A DNA stretch of 64,000 nt from Orbicella faveolata (taxonomy: Eukaryota > Cnidaria > Anthozoa > Scleractinia > Merulinidae): assembly GCF_002042975.1 (NCBI RefSeq), contig NW_018150206.1, positions 250,482 to 314,481 on the forward strand, read 5' to 3'. Within the stretch, counting starts at the first letter, position 1. Each line of letters opens with the position of its first letter. Below are positions 34,401 through 46,875 of the stretch, piece after piece. Made by a program: the position numbers and the translations under genes. The notes under the pieces are model-generated. The model was not told where the DNA came from and made no database searches. It saw only the letters and a list, made by a program, of their open reading frames with translations.

Positions 34401-37400
34401 TGTATCTGGCTTTCTTAGTTACATGTTTTCACTTGTATGTCTTTTTTGCCACCATCAGCATCTATTTTACCTGTGTGAAATATTGCAACCAGCTGGTCAC
34501 CAGTGCTACTAAAAATCGAATGTTGGCAATCAGAATTCTATTGTGTTGTCCAATGTTTTCAAGGAAGTAATTATTAAATCAAAAAATTTCACATGTTTTC
34601 AACAAGAAACTTAAAATCCCTTGTCCAGGGAAAATAACTTCTGTCAAAAATGAAGGTATTCCTGTTAAATGACCTCCACAGCAGTTGTAGTCCACCCTCT
34701 TCAATGTTATTGACAGTTAGTGGCCATCATTTTTCAGCAGTTTCATCTGAAAAACATACCATAGGCAAAACTTTCCTTTTGCCATAATTTGCATATTCAT
34801 CAATAAAAACATCAGATTTCCTCTTTGAAGACTTTTTGCAGTCAGGAGAAGAAGAAAGTGCTAAAGAATTCATGGATGTATTGTGGGCATTCAAATCAGA
34901 ATTTGATCTCTCCAAATTTAAAGATGATGTAAATACAAGTTTACTACGGTACCAGACAATAGTGACAATATAACAGATGACGAAAGAAAGTGGCATAATT
35001 TAACATTCTGTCTTCAAACTAAGAGAGCTATCTACAGAGTTCTCCGTAAGCTCCGGTGACCGGCGAAATTCGCCGTCTAGTCACCGTTGGCGCGCCGGCT
35101 ACTTATAGGAAGTAAATTATGAAAAAAAAATTATTTGTAACAATGTTAGTCTACCCGTCAATAAAATTAAGCATAAAAACGATATGTCTAATTTTCTCAA
35201 CAAATACCTAGCGATTAAAAAAATACAACTCATAGCTGTAAGGTAAAAGAAATCTGAAATCATTCGGGCCGTGAGAATTGCTGCCAAAAACGTGACGTNC
35301 TTACGTTTGATTTTTGTGAGCATTTTACAAAAATTATCATCGAAAAGTCTGCATGCACATGTGTTGCTAAACTGGGTAAAACGCTCGTATACGTGCCAAA
35401 ATAAGCTTTAAAACTGCGCATTGAAACATGCTGTGATTTGTTTACATATCTGTGGTAGCTGAAAGATAATTTTAAGAAATACAAGATAAGTTTTCCAAGA
35501 AATTCTTACCTGGAAATTAAGATAATCTAGTTTTTGGCCTCAAAAATTGGGGGTCGACTTATACACGGGATCGACTAATACACGGGTAAATACGGTACTA
35601 TAATGGACACCTTTTAGTGACCAGATTTTTCCATCTGGTGACTGAAACATAATGTTAAATAACCACTTGGTACCTGCGTAGAAAAAGGTAATTTTGGTTT
35701 GGATCTTGTTTACCTGGAACTTATTTCTAAAGCACAGTAAAGTTTTTACTAAGTGGTCAACACCAGAAGGTATTCTCACCCTGCTCAGTCAATAATAATT
35801 ATTATTATTAAGCCATGTAACGTTCTTGGGGATCCAAGGTTTCATTTCTAAATTCTGACTCTTAACGTGTTGATGTGCACAAAAGGAATAGCAATGTCTT
35901 GATCACATCATCACGTGAGATGTTTTGTAGGATGGGTTGTGTTGAGGGAGAGTGGTTGGGTACACAGACTTATACACACAAGAGTGTAAATTTTGCTTGC
36001 TTATATTGAAATCACTTAAATCAATCCTTTGCAGAGGGGATACCTCAGGTGCACTACTTTGGCCCATGTGGGAAGTACAATGCATTAGTCATGGAACTTT
36101 TGGGACCAAGCTTGGAGGATCTGTTTGATCTCTGTAACAGACAGTTTAGCTTGAAAACAGTTCTTATGATTGCCATCCAGCTAGTAAGTGATATTTTATA
36201 TGAAGCAGTAAGAATGCATTTGTAAACCTTGTACTTGAGTGGTTGTGCCTATGCCGCAGGGGATTACCAGCTCAAAATCATCACCACTATGAGTGACTAT
36301 CAGTATGATGAGTGATTTTTTTCCTGGTCAGTTGATAGCGATAATTATTTTAGTTCTTGTAGGAAAAATAGAGATTGTTCACCAGTGGACTTTCTGGTAC
36401 AAATGTATTTGTTTTTATATTGCATCACCTTGTCTTTGAAAAATCATGACCACCATTAACCACATGTTAAATAGTTGCCAATTTGATTTTTTACTTTCAT
36501 CACATCACATATATATCACAAATTATAATTCACCAAATATTTCCACAGGCACGCAATTGGTCTAAACGCATCACATGACCAAATATACCTCAGCTAAAAC
36601 TGGGGAATATCTAAGTGATATTCCCCAATTTTTGCGTTGCCAAAATATTTGAGGGATAATAAAGATGATAGCCTCCATTCGCTGCGAAAACGTGCTTGGA
36701 CATCTGGCCCTCAACATTATCTGTTCCTCAAAGCTCACAGTTTTCCTTGAGCTATGATGCTCTTGGAAAGCTGTTTGCTTCTCGGGAACAGATAATGTCC
36801 GCGGACAAATATCTGAGCATATTTTCGCACCAAATGGATGCTATTGTTTATGTAGACCTTCTGATGTACTGAAAATACAAGAGCTGTTTATGAGCTGGCT
36901 TGTAGATTGTGAGTTGTAATTTTTATGCAGTTAAAGATCATTATACATTACATTTCCCAGTCTTGCATGTTTTCAGTTCCATTCTTGGGTTAGTGTTAGT
37001 ATAATTTGTTTAAAGCTATTTTCAACAGTTCTCAGTTAATGTTTTATGTTGTGTCCCCAATTAGCAGCAATGCTAAATACCCCCAGACACTTAACTAAAG
37101 TTTTTGTTGTTGTTGTTGTTGTTGTTGTTGTTAGTCATCTTTGGTGAATTATGTTTCACAGCTTTGTGCATTCATTGGGCAACATTGATGAGTTTTCTGG
37201 CTTACTCAAGCTGACTTGAGTAAGTTCAAGGAGATTTACATTGTATTGAATTTTATTTCTCTCAATTTTTCCTGCAGATTTCAAGACTCGAATGTGTTCA
37301 TTCCAAGAATATGATTTACAGAGACATTAAGCCAGAGAACTTTCTCATTGGTCGTAAATCATCAGGCAAAGAGAAAACAATTCACATTATAGACTTTGGT

Positions 37401-40400
37401 CTTGCAAAGGAGTACATTGATCCAGAAACTAAAAAACATATACCATATCGAGAACACAAAAGTTTAACAGGAACTGCAAGATACATGAGTATTAACACAC
37501 ATTTAGGAAAAGGTATGCATACCGTTGTGTTGTTGAGTTATGCAGATGTTATTGTTGTGAACATTGACTCTCTAAAACAAAGCAGTCCACCAGAAGTATG
37601 ATTTTTCATTGTGTATCACAGGAAAAAAGGGTTTCCCGTGAGTTTTTATCTCATTAGCCCAGTGACTAGTACTTTATCAGCTTTACCATAAGGCACTGAG
37701 AATCTCAACTGGTCTACAGTTGGGTGAGTGAAGACTATTAAAAAACATGTCTGAAAGAGAAAATGAAGTTGTTGCCCTTCTTTGTGTCCTTTGTTCCTTC
37801 ATTCATTCCTATTTGGTCACTCATCATGCAGTCTTGATTGCTCTGCAAAAGTGGTATATGATTCAAATCTAAGGTCCCTAAGTGGCTGACTTCTGAAGGT
37901 GTTGGTATAATCATACAGTGGTGTAAAGATGCTCTACAACGTGTACATTGTATTCTTATCATTCTTTTCCATTTCTTAAGTGTGTGCTTAGTGCTGTGGG
38001 AGAATCGACAGGATGAAAGCATCTTGCAGTACTGATCCTATATGTGTTTACAACATGTATATATTATGGTTGTTTGAATTCTTTCAGAGCAAAGTAGGAG
38101 AGATGACTTAGAAGCACTAGGGCATATGTTCATGTACTTTCTAAGGGGAAGCCTTCCTTGGCAAGGGCTGAAAGTAAGTAAACTCTTTCCTTCCAGCTCT
38201 GTCCTGTAAATGCAAATGCAACAGGCCAATTTTAGTATTTTAAAATTGTAACATGATTCTTAGGCTTAATTGTGCCTCAACTCCACTGTAGTTGGAGTTT
38301 GTTAGTTAACTTTGATAGAAACTTGAAGAACATATGTTTCCTATTTCTTTTAGAAAACACCACAACATAAATAGGAGAGCAACTTGTTTACTTTGATAAT
38401 CAAAATTTAAATTCTCTTTGCTCACACTATCATTATGTCAACAGCTTGTGCTAGTTCTGTGTTTCTATCAAGTTTTAGTGTAGATCTACTAGCATTCTAT
38501 CACAAATGGCGTTCTGTGATTGGCTAGGCTACTCTATCCATTCTGTTGTAGATAGTGAGTAGTGTAGCAGTGTGCACTCTTTAACAAAATACATGTAATG
38601 GCTACTTTGCGTTTTTGAGTTGTCCGTGAAGTGGATTTAGATAAATTTTTAATGACTAGTAGATTTATACTAAAACAATTAGATTATTCGCTCTCAATTT
38701 TTATGCATGATAGAAATCTCATGCTCATAATCTAATTGCTTAATAGAAACACAATATTTAACCAATCAGTGCATGTATTTTCTTAGGGCTGTTTTCTAAA
38801 CATGTATAGAGCATTTCTCATTTGAGTGTCAAAAATGTATTGGTTTTTCATCACCACACTACACGATTGCTTTTAAGACTTGCACCACTTTTCATCCAAT
38901 AAGAAATAAAACCATTACTGTAACTTGATCAGGCTTGTTTTCCTGTGCTTTGCTTTAGCTACATGTAATTCAAGTTGTGATTCATTCATAGGATTGTTTT
39001 TGACCTTTTTTATTGTTTAGAGTGATAACTTTGATTTTGGTGTTCCAACACTCGATTGAAAACCACTGTAGATCAAATTGTGATAAACTTTACATTTTTA
39101 ACAGGCAGACACCCTGAAGGAAAGATACCAAAAGATTGGAGACACAAAACGTGCCACACCCATTGAAGTCCTTTGTGAGAATCATCCAGGTACATAAATG
39201 TCATGTCCTATTTGAAGCTATCAGAAAGAAAAGCACAAATTTGTTATGCTGTGCTTTTCAAATAACTCATTATGTAGTAAACATTTACATGTAAACTAAT
39301 TAATACTTATTATAAAATATAGGCAGGTCATTTTTGATGCAACTCATTAACTTTTCTCTAACTAAGCCTGTAAGTTTATATAAATGCGTACACATTTCCT
39401 TTATGGTCATTTCATTATACATGTTTAGCACATTTGTACTCTTGCAGCTTAGCTGGGGAATCCATTGTAAATTAAATGCTCTACTGTTTTCTCCACATGT
39501 ACAGAGTAGTTTCATTTGAGTGCTGAAAAGTAATTGGTTTTGCATCCCTACACTGTACTGCACTGCCCTGCAGTGCATGAATAGCTTAAAAACTCACACC
39601 ACTGGTCTACTGTTTACCCTTTTAGAGCTAATAGATTTACAGTCCATTGTCTTAGAGTGCGAAAGTTTTCATTGACATTAAAATATAGTACCTGTAATAA
39701 TATTCTTGTTTATTTCTTTCTTTCTGTCACCACAGAGGAACTGGCCACATACCTACGCTATGTTCGTAGACTTGATTTCTTTGAAACGCCAGACTATGAG
39801 TATTTAAGAAAATTGTTTAAGGATTTATTTGAAAGAAGAGGTTTTATTGAAGACGGTGAATTTGACTGGACACACAAGCAAATTGTAAGTGTGCTTCTTC
39901 ACATGGTCACAAAAATATAGTTAGTAATTGAAAATTACTTTTATATACCATAAGTCAATTTTATAGCCCTTAGAATTCTACTGGTCAACAAGCATTAAGT
40001 GAGATAATTAGTTACAATAGCAAATAGTATGATTGCAGTAGTTATATGTCATGAAAGAGAAACTTAGGGGATTTGATTTTTTATTTCCTTGTTCTTTATT
40101 GCACTGCAATAATGTTAATAATGCTTGAGAGCTCAATTTTCAAATAAAACATACTTGTAGGCTAAGTTTTCAGCCCTGTGAATTTTGTGTGCCTGTGATT
40201 GCAGGTGCAGAGTAAAACCTATACAGTTGAACCTCGCCATTTTGAACTCTCAGGGGAAACGAAAACATAGTTTGAATAGCAGTAGTTCGAAATAGCCAAT
40301 AGGAAATGACTGAAGGGCAGATAACAGGGAATTTGAAATAAGCAAGTTTGAATTAGCCAGGTCCAACTATAGTTTGAATTTGAGCCAAGGTGCAAAGCAC

Positions 40401-41865
40401 TTAAGTTTCACTCAGAGCTATTGTCACTAGTTCTTGCTGCAACTTTTGTCAGACAAAAAATGTAATGCTTTACACTCGTATTCAGTTATAGTAGTACCAG
40501 AAATTCACAAGCATGTTCGTTTCTTTAGATGGTGAATTAGAAACTTTGGTTTATTTGGCTAACATTTGTTGATCTGCAATTCCCACAGCCAAGTCCCATT
40601 AATTCCCTGAGTCATTCAGATCCACACAATCAAAGAGATTCTCAGCTTCCTGCTGGATTTCAGAAAGCAAATGAGAGAATTACATCCACATCTGGAACAA
40701 ACAAGGTATGATCAAATTTAACTCTACTCTTTCATTGCAGGAGTCAAACAACTTTTGATTTTCATTCACAATTTCATAATGTTTTTTCTTGTAAGTATTT
40801 GCCGTATTTCTGTAATCATAAATTGTATTCTTGACAAATTTTACAGTACATTAGGGCATCTCCTAGGTCTGGTGTACACCTCGTGTGTTAAATGTGATTT
40901 GGACTTTTCTTTTCTAGTCTGCCCAAGACAGAAAGGGTGCTTGGGCTGACAATTCACAAGCTCAGAAGTCTGGTGGCTTACTGGCTCCAACTGCAGACAG
41001 ATTAGGGGGCTCTGTACAGGTGGTCAGCTCAACAAACGGCGACCTCGGCCCTGTTGATGATAGCCGTCTTGAGGGGAAGGCTGGTACTCCTCTACATGCA
41101 CAACAGCAACAACCTGAAGTTGAAGTTGTTGAAGAAACAAAGTATGTATTCATGTATATTAATTATTATTAAATTCTCAACCTCGGATAATGCAATTCTA
41201 GCTTTCTTATTGGTTCACTGGATCTCGGTTACCAGCCATTATACCTACGTTTGACCTTATATGGAAATGAATGCGGTAAATGTCGCTCAGCATAAACTTT
41301 TTCGCGGGAAACCAAGTTTCGTCGAGAAAAACATGCACGAAAAAAAACAGATTCGGTGAGCTATCTACAGAAGAGATACAGGAAATTATGGACAATGCCG
41401 TCCCAGTAACAACAAAAAAGCCACAAAGTTCGAGATTAGATTATTTAACAGTACGTATACGTTAAGTTTCCTCGAAAAGTTGCAAAATTAAATATGACAG
41501 TCGAGATTTTACGCACTCATGAAGATTATGTAACAAAAACAATGTTTACCTTAACAGAAGGGCTTGCTAGTCCTGGTGGCACCAAATTTCCGAAACCGAT
41601 ATAAGCAATGTCAAAAGAAGNTGATATACGTTCCTTGAATTCTACTTGATTGTAAATTCATTCAGCAAATTCGCTTGCTTCGCTTTCAAATTTTTCATTC
41701 AACTAATTTTACAAACAGCGTGCATGTCATGTGATTTCCCACTTGTTGTTTTTGCCACATCGATTTCCGGTCGCTTTGTAAAATTAAAACCCAATAAAAT
41801 TAAGCTATAATTTCCAAGTATACAAACGCACCGAATTTAATAAAACAATTATTCCATTCGCGCTT

Positions 41866-41913
<48 letters not shown>

Positions 41914-42347
41914 TTAATTATCATAAGATGTGATTATTCTCTGTACCCTGTTTGTTCATCTGGGCATCCACATTGTTTGTCAAGGCTTAACTTTCAATTA
42001 AAGGTAGGTTTTGACATTCATGCTCATTAATACATCCCTGTAATGTTTTGAAGAAAGGAAAGGTTTGAAGCTTGAGGTAGCAATATGAAGTGGTTTAAAA
42101 AATGGTAAGCAATGTTAGACTAGAATTTACCACCCTAGATCATTGCAGCCCAAATAACTGTGTTGAGATAAGTAGCTTATGAACCAGTTTCTGTGGTATT
42201 GCATTATGCTGTTACTAAATTTAAGCGTAGTTGTTCCACTGGGATTATCGAGTCACTATGTTTTACACTATCTTTTGTCTCCACAGGTGTTGTTGCTTTT
42301 TCAAAAGGAAAAAGAAGAAGAAGCAGCCAGTTGCAAGACACAAATAA
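31454..42347 (+). CDS. CSNK1G: Casein kinase 1 gamma, 11 coding exons
   Basis: Membrane-anchored Ser/Thr kinase of the CK1 gamma group, known for phosphorylating LRP6 in Wnt signalling. Exons: 31454-31637, 31772-31812, 31921-31990, 36035-36183, 37278-37512, 38088-38173, 39105-39189, 39736-39884, 40589-40705, 40918-41141, 42287-42347; phases agree throughout, giving 466 residues (vertebrate paralogues about 415-455). Seen: Arg/Glu/Ser-rich head, glycine loop GCGNFG (52-57), catalytic lysine in HVAIK (K74), YRDIKPEN with D164, DFG at 187-189, the [20 protein letters not shown] substrate loop, and [11 protein letters not shown]. The tail keeps [10 protein letters not shown] and ends [13 protein letters not shown], the cysteine cluster plus polybasic stretch that is palmitoylated in the family. 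All key residues are present, so it should be active. Intron 3 is about 4 kb. AATAAA follows at 42607. Confidence 0.95.
31991..36034 (+). other. CSNK1G intron 3 (4.0 kb): contents
   Basis: Mostly unrecognised AT-rich sequence. Around 35050-35100 a GTGACCGGCGAAATTCGCCG palindromic block resembles one at 21378-21396. Around 35545-35600 GGGTCGACTTATACACGGG and GGTAAATACGGTA form a known type of dispersed DNA-transposon end. A minus-strand open frame at 34727-34996 contains Ser/Lys-rich sequence that I cannot assign. Confidence 0.45.
36661..36850. mobile_element. Foldback MITE, about 75-base arms
   Basis: GATAGCCTCCATTCGCTGCG... at the left and its imperfect reverse complement ending CGCACCAAATGGATGCTATT at the right pair over about 75 bases, both arms including ACATTATCTGTTCC. 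The loop is short, so the whole element is essentially one hairpin. In CSNK1G intron 4. A perfect mini-hairpin, GGGGAATATC/GATATTCCCC, lies just upstream at about 36601-36625. Confidence 0.65.
37104..37132 (+). repeat. (GTT)n microsatellite
   Basis: About nine GTT units in CSNK1G intron 4. Confidence 0.9.
38487..38762 (+). mobile_element. MITE family A, copy 2
   Basis: CTAGCATTCTATCACAAATG start, GTGATTGGCTAGGCTACTCT, GATAGTGAGTAGTGTAGCAG, GACTAGTAGATTTATACT and a GATAGAAATCTC...ATAATCTAATTG end. The copy at 44950-45222 has the same blocks in reverse. Located in CSNK1G intron 6, directly followed by a family B copy. Confidence 0.65.
38801..39079 (+). mobile_element. MITE family B, full-length-looking copy
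   Basis: Left end AGCATTTCTCATTTGAGTG and right end CACTCGATTGAAAACCACTG are imperfect inverted repeats that extend inward through a TTGGTTTT / TTTTGGTGTTCC region, about 40 bases in all. The core CTACACGATTGCTTTTAAGA is shared with the other copies. It ends about 25 bases before the splice acceptor of exon 7 of CSNK1G. Confidence 0.65.
39503..39605 (+). mobile_element. MITE family B, partial copy
   Basis: ACAGAGTAGTTTCATTTGAG, then GAAAAGTAATTGGTTTTGCA and GAATAGCTTAAAAACTCACA correspond to the first third of the family. CSNK1G intron 7. Confidence 0.55.
40224..40369. mobile_element. Tigger/pogo-like MITE
   Basis: Left end CAGTTGAACCTCGCCATTTT and right end AATTAGCCAGGTCCAACTA are imperfect inverted repeats; TA dinucleotides sit directly outside (40222-40223 and 40370-40371). 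A CAGTTGAACCTCG end with a TA target is typical of pogo/Tigger-type MITEs. The 146-base interior repeats TTGAA-type motifs. CSNK1G intron 8. Confidence 0.65.
41335..41465 (+). mobile_element. Crypton/DUF3504-like N-terminal coding fragment
   Basis: The frame reads [20 protein letters not shown] then VPVTTKK, resembling the conserved head (RF.ELS..EI..I...A.P..TKK) of Crypton-type tyrosine-recombinase proteins common in cnidarian genomes. The following tyrosine-recombinase catalytic domain is absent, so this is a remnant or lone exon. In CSNK1G intron 10. Confidence 0.4.
41844..41915. repeat. Perfect-armed palindrome around AACAATTATTCCAT
   Basis: AACAATTATTCCAT at 41844-41857 and ATGGAATAATTGTT at 41902-41915 pair perfectly. 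Inside them, CGCGCTTGTTGGCTAT and ATATCCAACGCGCG also pair imperfectly. Such hairpins often end cnidarian transposons; it may belong with the Crypton-like fragment 400 bases upstream. Confidence 0.6.
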
Positions 42348-42606
42348 TCCCCCCATCCCCCCTCTGCCTCAACATTTGGATTACATTCAAGATTCTCTAG
42401 CATAAGGACAAAGATGGCAAAACCTTTTGTAGAAAGTTGGGTCAATTTTATAATGAAAAGAGATGGAATTTAATGTTCTAGGCAGACCTTGGTTAATTTC
42501 TTACTCTGTGACAGCTTGGTACATTGCACAAAATTTTAAAAAAAAATTGTCTAGTTAAGTAATGAAGCATTTTAATCTAGTGGATTTTATTTGTAACAAT
42601 AATTTA

Positions 42607-42612
42607 AATAAA
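42607..42612 (+). terminator. Polyadenylation signal AATAAA of CSNK1G
   Basis: Canonical hexamer 260 bases after the CSNK1G stop codon. Confidence 0.6.
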
Positions 42613-44171
42613 AGATGATCAACAGTCCATGAAAGCCACTCTCAACTTTTTCTCTATGTGACTAGGTGGACTGATCGGAAGATTGATTATCCATGATCAC
42701 AACCAGAAATGCAAGGTGTATTCCAAACATTTCAAACAAAAACACAATGGGAAACTCGCTCAGACTGTTGGTTACTGTTATCTTTGGTGAACATTATTCT
42801 GCGATTATAATAATTATTATTATTATTTACACTTCAGTTTCTTCACTGGCCATTTGAAACTCATTTTAGTTAGTTCCTTATTGTATTGTATAAAATGTTA
42901 TGTGAGTGATCTTTGCTCTGCATCTCACAGAGAAAATGCGAGTTTTGCCTTACCTATATTTATATTTTAAGACTTCATTGCTACATCTAGTAAGAGAAGG
43001 GGACTGGTACAGGTTCGAGAGACTCTGGGATTGTCTACACAGCGATCAAATAAAATGACATTTACTTTGAAGTGATTGACTTTGTAAAACCCATTGGTCA
43101 CTAAAAAACAATAGGGGCCTGGAGAGGAACTTTTTAAAATGAGTTTGAGAAAGACCTGTGCCAAATTTGGGGTTATATTAAAATTTTTAAAAACCTTAAA
43201 TGTTGTGACTTTTTGGTGAAAGACTGCAAACATTGTAAAACAGTTGTAGTGTTTTCAGACCCATTAATGTTGCCAAGAAGGTTCTGCAAGTTTAATTTGT
43301 AGTTATTTCACATTTTTGTATCAATCACTTCTGAGAAGACCTTTCCATTGTACAGCTCTAGGCCATGTGGTGACTTTCAGAGGACAAATTTGTCTCTAGA
43401 TAATTTTGTCAATATTTTTGTCTGCGCAATCAGTGGTTTCTGTTTGCATGATTTTGTTTTCATTAGTTGAATGCATTTTTAATAGTAGAAAGTTATCAGA
43501 AACTGCAGGCTGCCATCCCAATAATCCAAAGAATGTGTTCTTTCTAAAAATCAACCCATTGCAAGATCTTGCCCAAAGATAATTCCAACAAAATATCACA
43601 AGAATTCTGGAATTTTTTATTGTAATTGAGTTATGGAGATTATTGCCATGACAGGCCAGACAGGGGAAGAAGCTGTTCTTGTTGCCCTGTTTTACTGACA
43701 CAATGATTTAGTTTCATGACAACCCATCGTTCAATTACAATTCCTTTTTTGACAATCACAAGTGGTTTGGGAGAAACCAACAGAATAACATAGTCATTCA
43801 TATATAGTGTCATTTTTCACTGATTTGTAATTATACAGAATTGTCCATCATAATTGTCAATTTATGTAGAGATCATGTGGTTTGTACAGTCTACAGGAAA
43901 ATATTTTCCTTATCATTAAAGCATTTAAAGAAAGTCTCAAAATCTTTGTATACTTAGATGATTAATTATTAAAAGATAAACCTTTTTCTCAGTTTGCTCT
44001 GCTGGTTTTGTGCGAATTTTTTTCTTCTACAGCAAATGTTCATTTGAACAGCGAAATAGTCTGTATCAGACATTACATTTATACTGTGCAGGATGTAGAG
44101 TTTAACTTATGATGGGCCAAACCAAGTAATTTATAATTATGCCTTGCTAGTTTCTCTAGTCTTACTATTAC

Positions 44172-44461
44172 AGTTGTTGACGTGGTTTTCAGTTGAATGT
44201 CAACACCAAAACCAATCACTCTAGCCAATCACAAAGGACAGGGGTAATCCAATGAATCAATCAAATCTTAGTATAATTATGTTACATGTACATGTAGCAT
44301 AAGTGCATGTAGTAAAGCATGGGAAACGTGTGGGAAAAAGTTACTGTTGGTTTTGGTTTTTCTTCTGATTGGATGAAAAAGTGGCACAAGTTTTTTAAGC
44401 TAATTATGTACCGTAGCAATGCAAAACCAATTTTTGACACAAATGAAACCCACTCTTCTAA
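44172..44461 (-). mobile_element. MITE family B, reversed copy
   Basis: Read on the minus strand it begins GAGTGGGTTTCATTTGTGTC, passes AAATTGGTTTTGCA, TTAAAAAACTTGTGCCAC and ATCCAATCAGAAG, and ends TGATTGGTTTTGGTGTTGAC. Ends form the same imperfect inverted repeat as 38801-39079. Confidence 0.6.
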
Positions 44462-44949
44462 TAGCTAGTGACTGATCAGTTCCTGCACATCTGCAGAAAG
44501 TAACTAACTAGTTACTAGCCATTCTCACCAGCTAAACCAGTTCAACTAAATTGGGTTAAGGTTTTTCTAATTTGTCAATATTATTTATTCTTTTCAGTTA
44601 TCTTGGGAAGACAAATTTCAAACCACCTTTCTAGGATATTATAATCACACAGGTTTTTACCTTGTTTAGTTTTGGCGTGCATGTGACTTTAGCAACTTTT
44701 TTGTAACCTTGCTTTAGTTAGTTAAACATGCTTAACTTGGTGGTGTGTCAGTGAAATTGAAGCCTTCTCAAGGGTTTGCACTTTAACTCCAGGTTTCAGT
44801 GAGACGGTGGCTAGAAGTCTTGTCAGTGGGTTAACTTCCCAGTATGTGGTTGCCTCAGGAGCTTGGCAGCACTCATAAAAACATTTTACTCATGGTTAGT
44901 TGGGAAAAGAAGTGCATTCATAAACAATCTTCAAACTGAACATTTTAAT

Positions 44950-45222
44950 AAGAATTTTTATTAAACAATTAGATTACGAGCTCGAGATTTCTATCACGCA
45001 TATAAATATTATGAACTAATAACATCTTGAGTATAAATCTAGAAGTCATTCAAAACATTACCTAAATCCTCTTGGCAGACACCTTGAAAACACAAAGAAG
45101 CAGCCATCATTTTGTTAACAAATGCACTCTCCTATGCTACATAACAGAATAGATAGTGAGTAGTGTAGCCAATCAGAGAATGGCATTTGTGATAGAATGC
45201 TAATAGATTTATACTAAAAGTC
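44950..45222 (-). mobile_element. MITE family A, reversed copy
   Basis: Minus-strand blocks TTTAGTATAAATCTATTAGC, ATTCTATCACAAATGCCATT, CACTATCTATTCTGTTATGT and GATAGAAATCTCGAGCTCGT match 38487-38762 in the same order. Confidence 0.65.
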
Positions 45223-46875
45223 AATAGCAAAGGAGTGGTAATGTTTGAATTGATGATAAACATGTTTTAATAACCTGGTTCAAGGGTTGTGCCAGGAGAA
45301 TGTTGGTCCAAAGTCTTTAAAGCTTTATACTAAGCACGGCAAGAACAAGGGCCATTGTTATGTGAAATTGTTTCAAAATAATCCCACGATCACAGACTGA
45401 AAAGACTAAACTTAAACCATACAATTCTGATTGAGAGTTGAACTGGTGTTTTCTCATATCTGACAAAAAATAAATAAAGAAAAGAGAGTTGTAGGAAAAA
45501 GGATCTATTACATGAAAGTTAATTCTGTTAGAAAAGTAAGCCAGAAAACTACAAGAAAACCTTTAAGAAAAGTCACATAGGATCAGCAGAGTGCTCAATT
45601 CACTACTCAGAAAATTTTGGATCAACAATAGCAATATGATTGGTTGATTTTTGTCATTAGCCCTTTGAGCTATCTTAGTTGTGTAATAAATATACTGATC
45701 ATTGTTTGTCACAGCCCAGGAAGAAGTACACAACAGTACTATCTAGATCATTGAAGCAAGCAATGATGAAAAACTGTAAAAACCATACCCTATTTGTGAC
45801 CAAACATCTCACTATCTCAGTCTGATTTACCATTTTCCACACTTCTCAGTTCAACTTTAAGACCTAACTGAGAGTGGAGTTTTGTTCAGACTTAGATGTG
45901 AGAACCACAGTAACTCCTGGTTTAGTCCACTGGTCAACAGCCTAGCTCTTTACATATTTTTTGCACCGTTACTGGCTATGGCTTCCCTAGCTTGATATCC
46001 AGTAGTGAAATTATGATGTCTTTGAATTTGATGGGACAAGTGCATCCGTCCAATCAAAAAATTTCTTCATAATTTTATAGCAAAATAACTGTTTGAGTCA
46101 AGAAATTTTATCTGCTAGACTGGATCTAAATTTGGGGTAGATGTCTGTTTTTTAAATACCAGGGACTGACTATATTTGCCTCTTAAAATCCACCAGTATG
46201 CTGACACCATACATAAGGCAAATCATAGTTTAATATTCGCAAAAATGCTATACAAAAGAATATCATGTTCTCAATCTATAATTTATTCCAGCTTACCATT
46301 GACTACAGTACTGGTAATATAATTTAATAAATCCACATTCAAAGCGAAATGTAAAAGGTCCTTGCATACATCTGTACATAGCCTAAATGCTACAGGAAAG
46401 AAAATTATCTGAAATCAGTTATCCTGAGTCAGAGTATTGAAATTCCTATTTCTCGCATACATTATTTTGCAAAATGCTTGCACAAATGAAGTTTCTAAAG
46501 TAAAATTATTGTAATCTAATTTTTCCACATTAATTTGGTTTAATCAAACAATCGAGCACTTTACACTCATTAAAATAGTTAGCAGTGAAAACATTTGTAC
46601 AATTTTTAACATCAGCGACTATACATCAGGTCCCCTAGTTTGCATCTAACTTTGGTTTTAAATTGCATGTGCTGTCACCAACCAGGGGAAAAGGTATATG
46701 CAAATAATATGTGTAATTATTTTTTTTAGATAAGGCAAATCATCAGCTGCAACAGATTTCTTTTAATGAGGTGAAAACTATATGTAAAAAGTGAAATCAA
46801 ACAGAATAAATAGTTCTCATAGAAGGGTTATGCCAATCTGTTGATGCTGAGAGCTGCAAACAAAGAGGACGTTCA

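Larger units (their letters stand above)
42613..46875. other. Intergenic region, CSNK1G and PCLAF tail to tail
   Basis: No coding segment recognised. Contains two MITEs (44172-44461 and 44950-45222) and presumably the long 3' UTRs of both genes; the frames at 42967-43233 and 43396-43701 look like chance. Confidence 0.55.

Noticed and set aside
34727-34996. Minus-strand frame with Ser/Lys-rich sequence in CSNK1G intron 3
   Set aside because: Could be an old mobile-element relic but no domain or border is visible, so I do not call it a gene.
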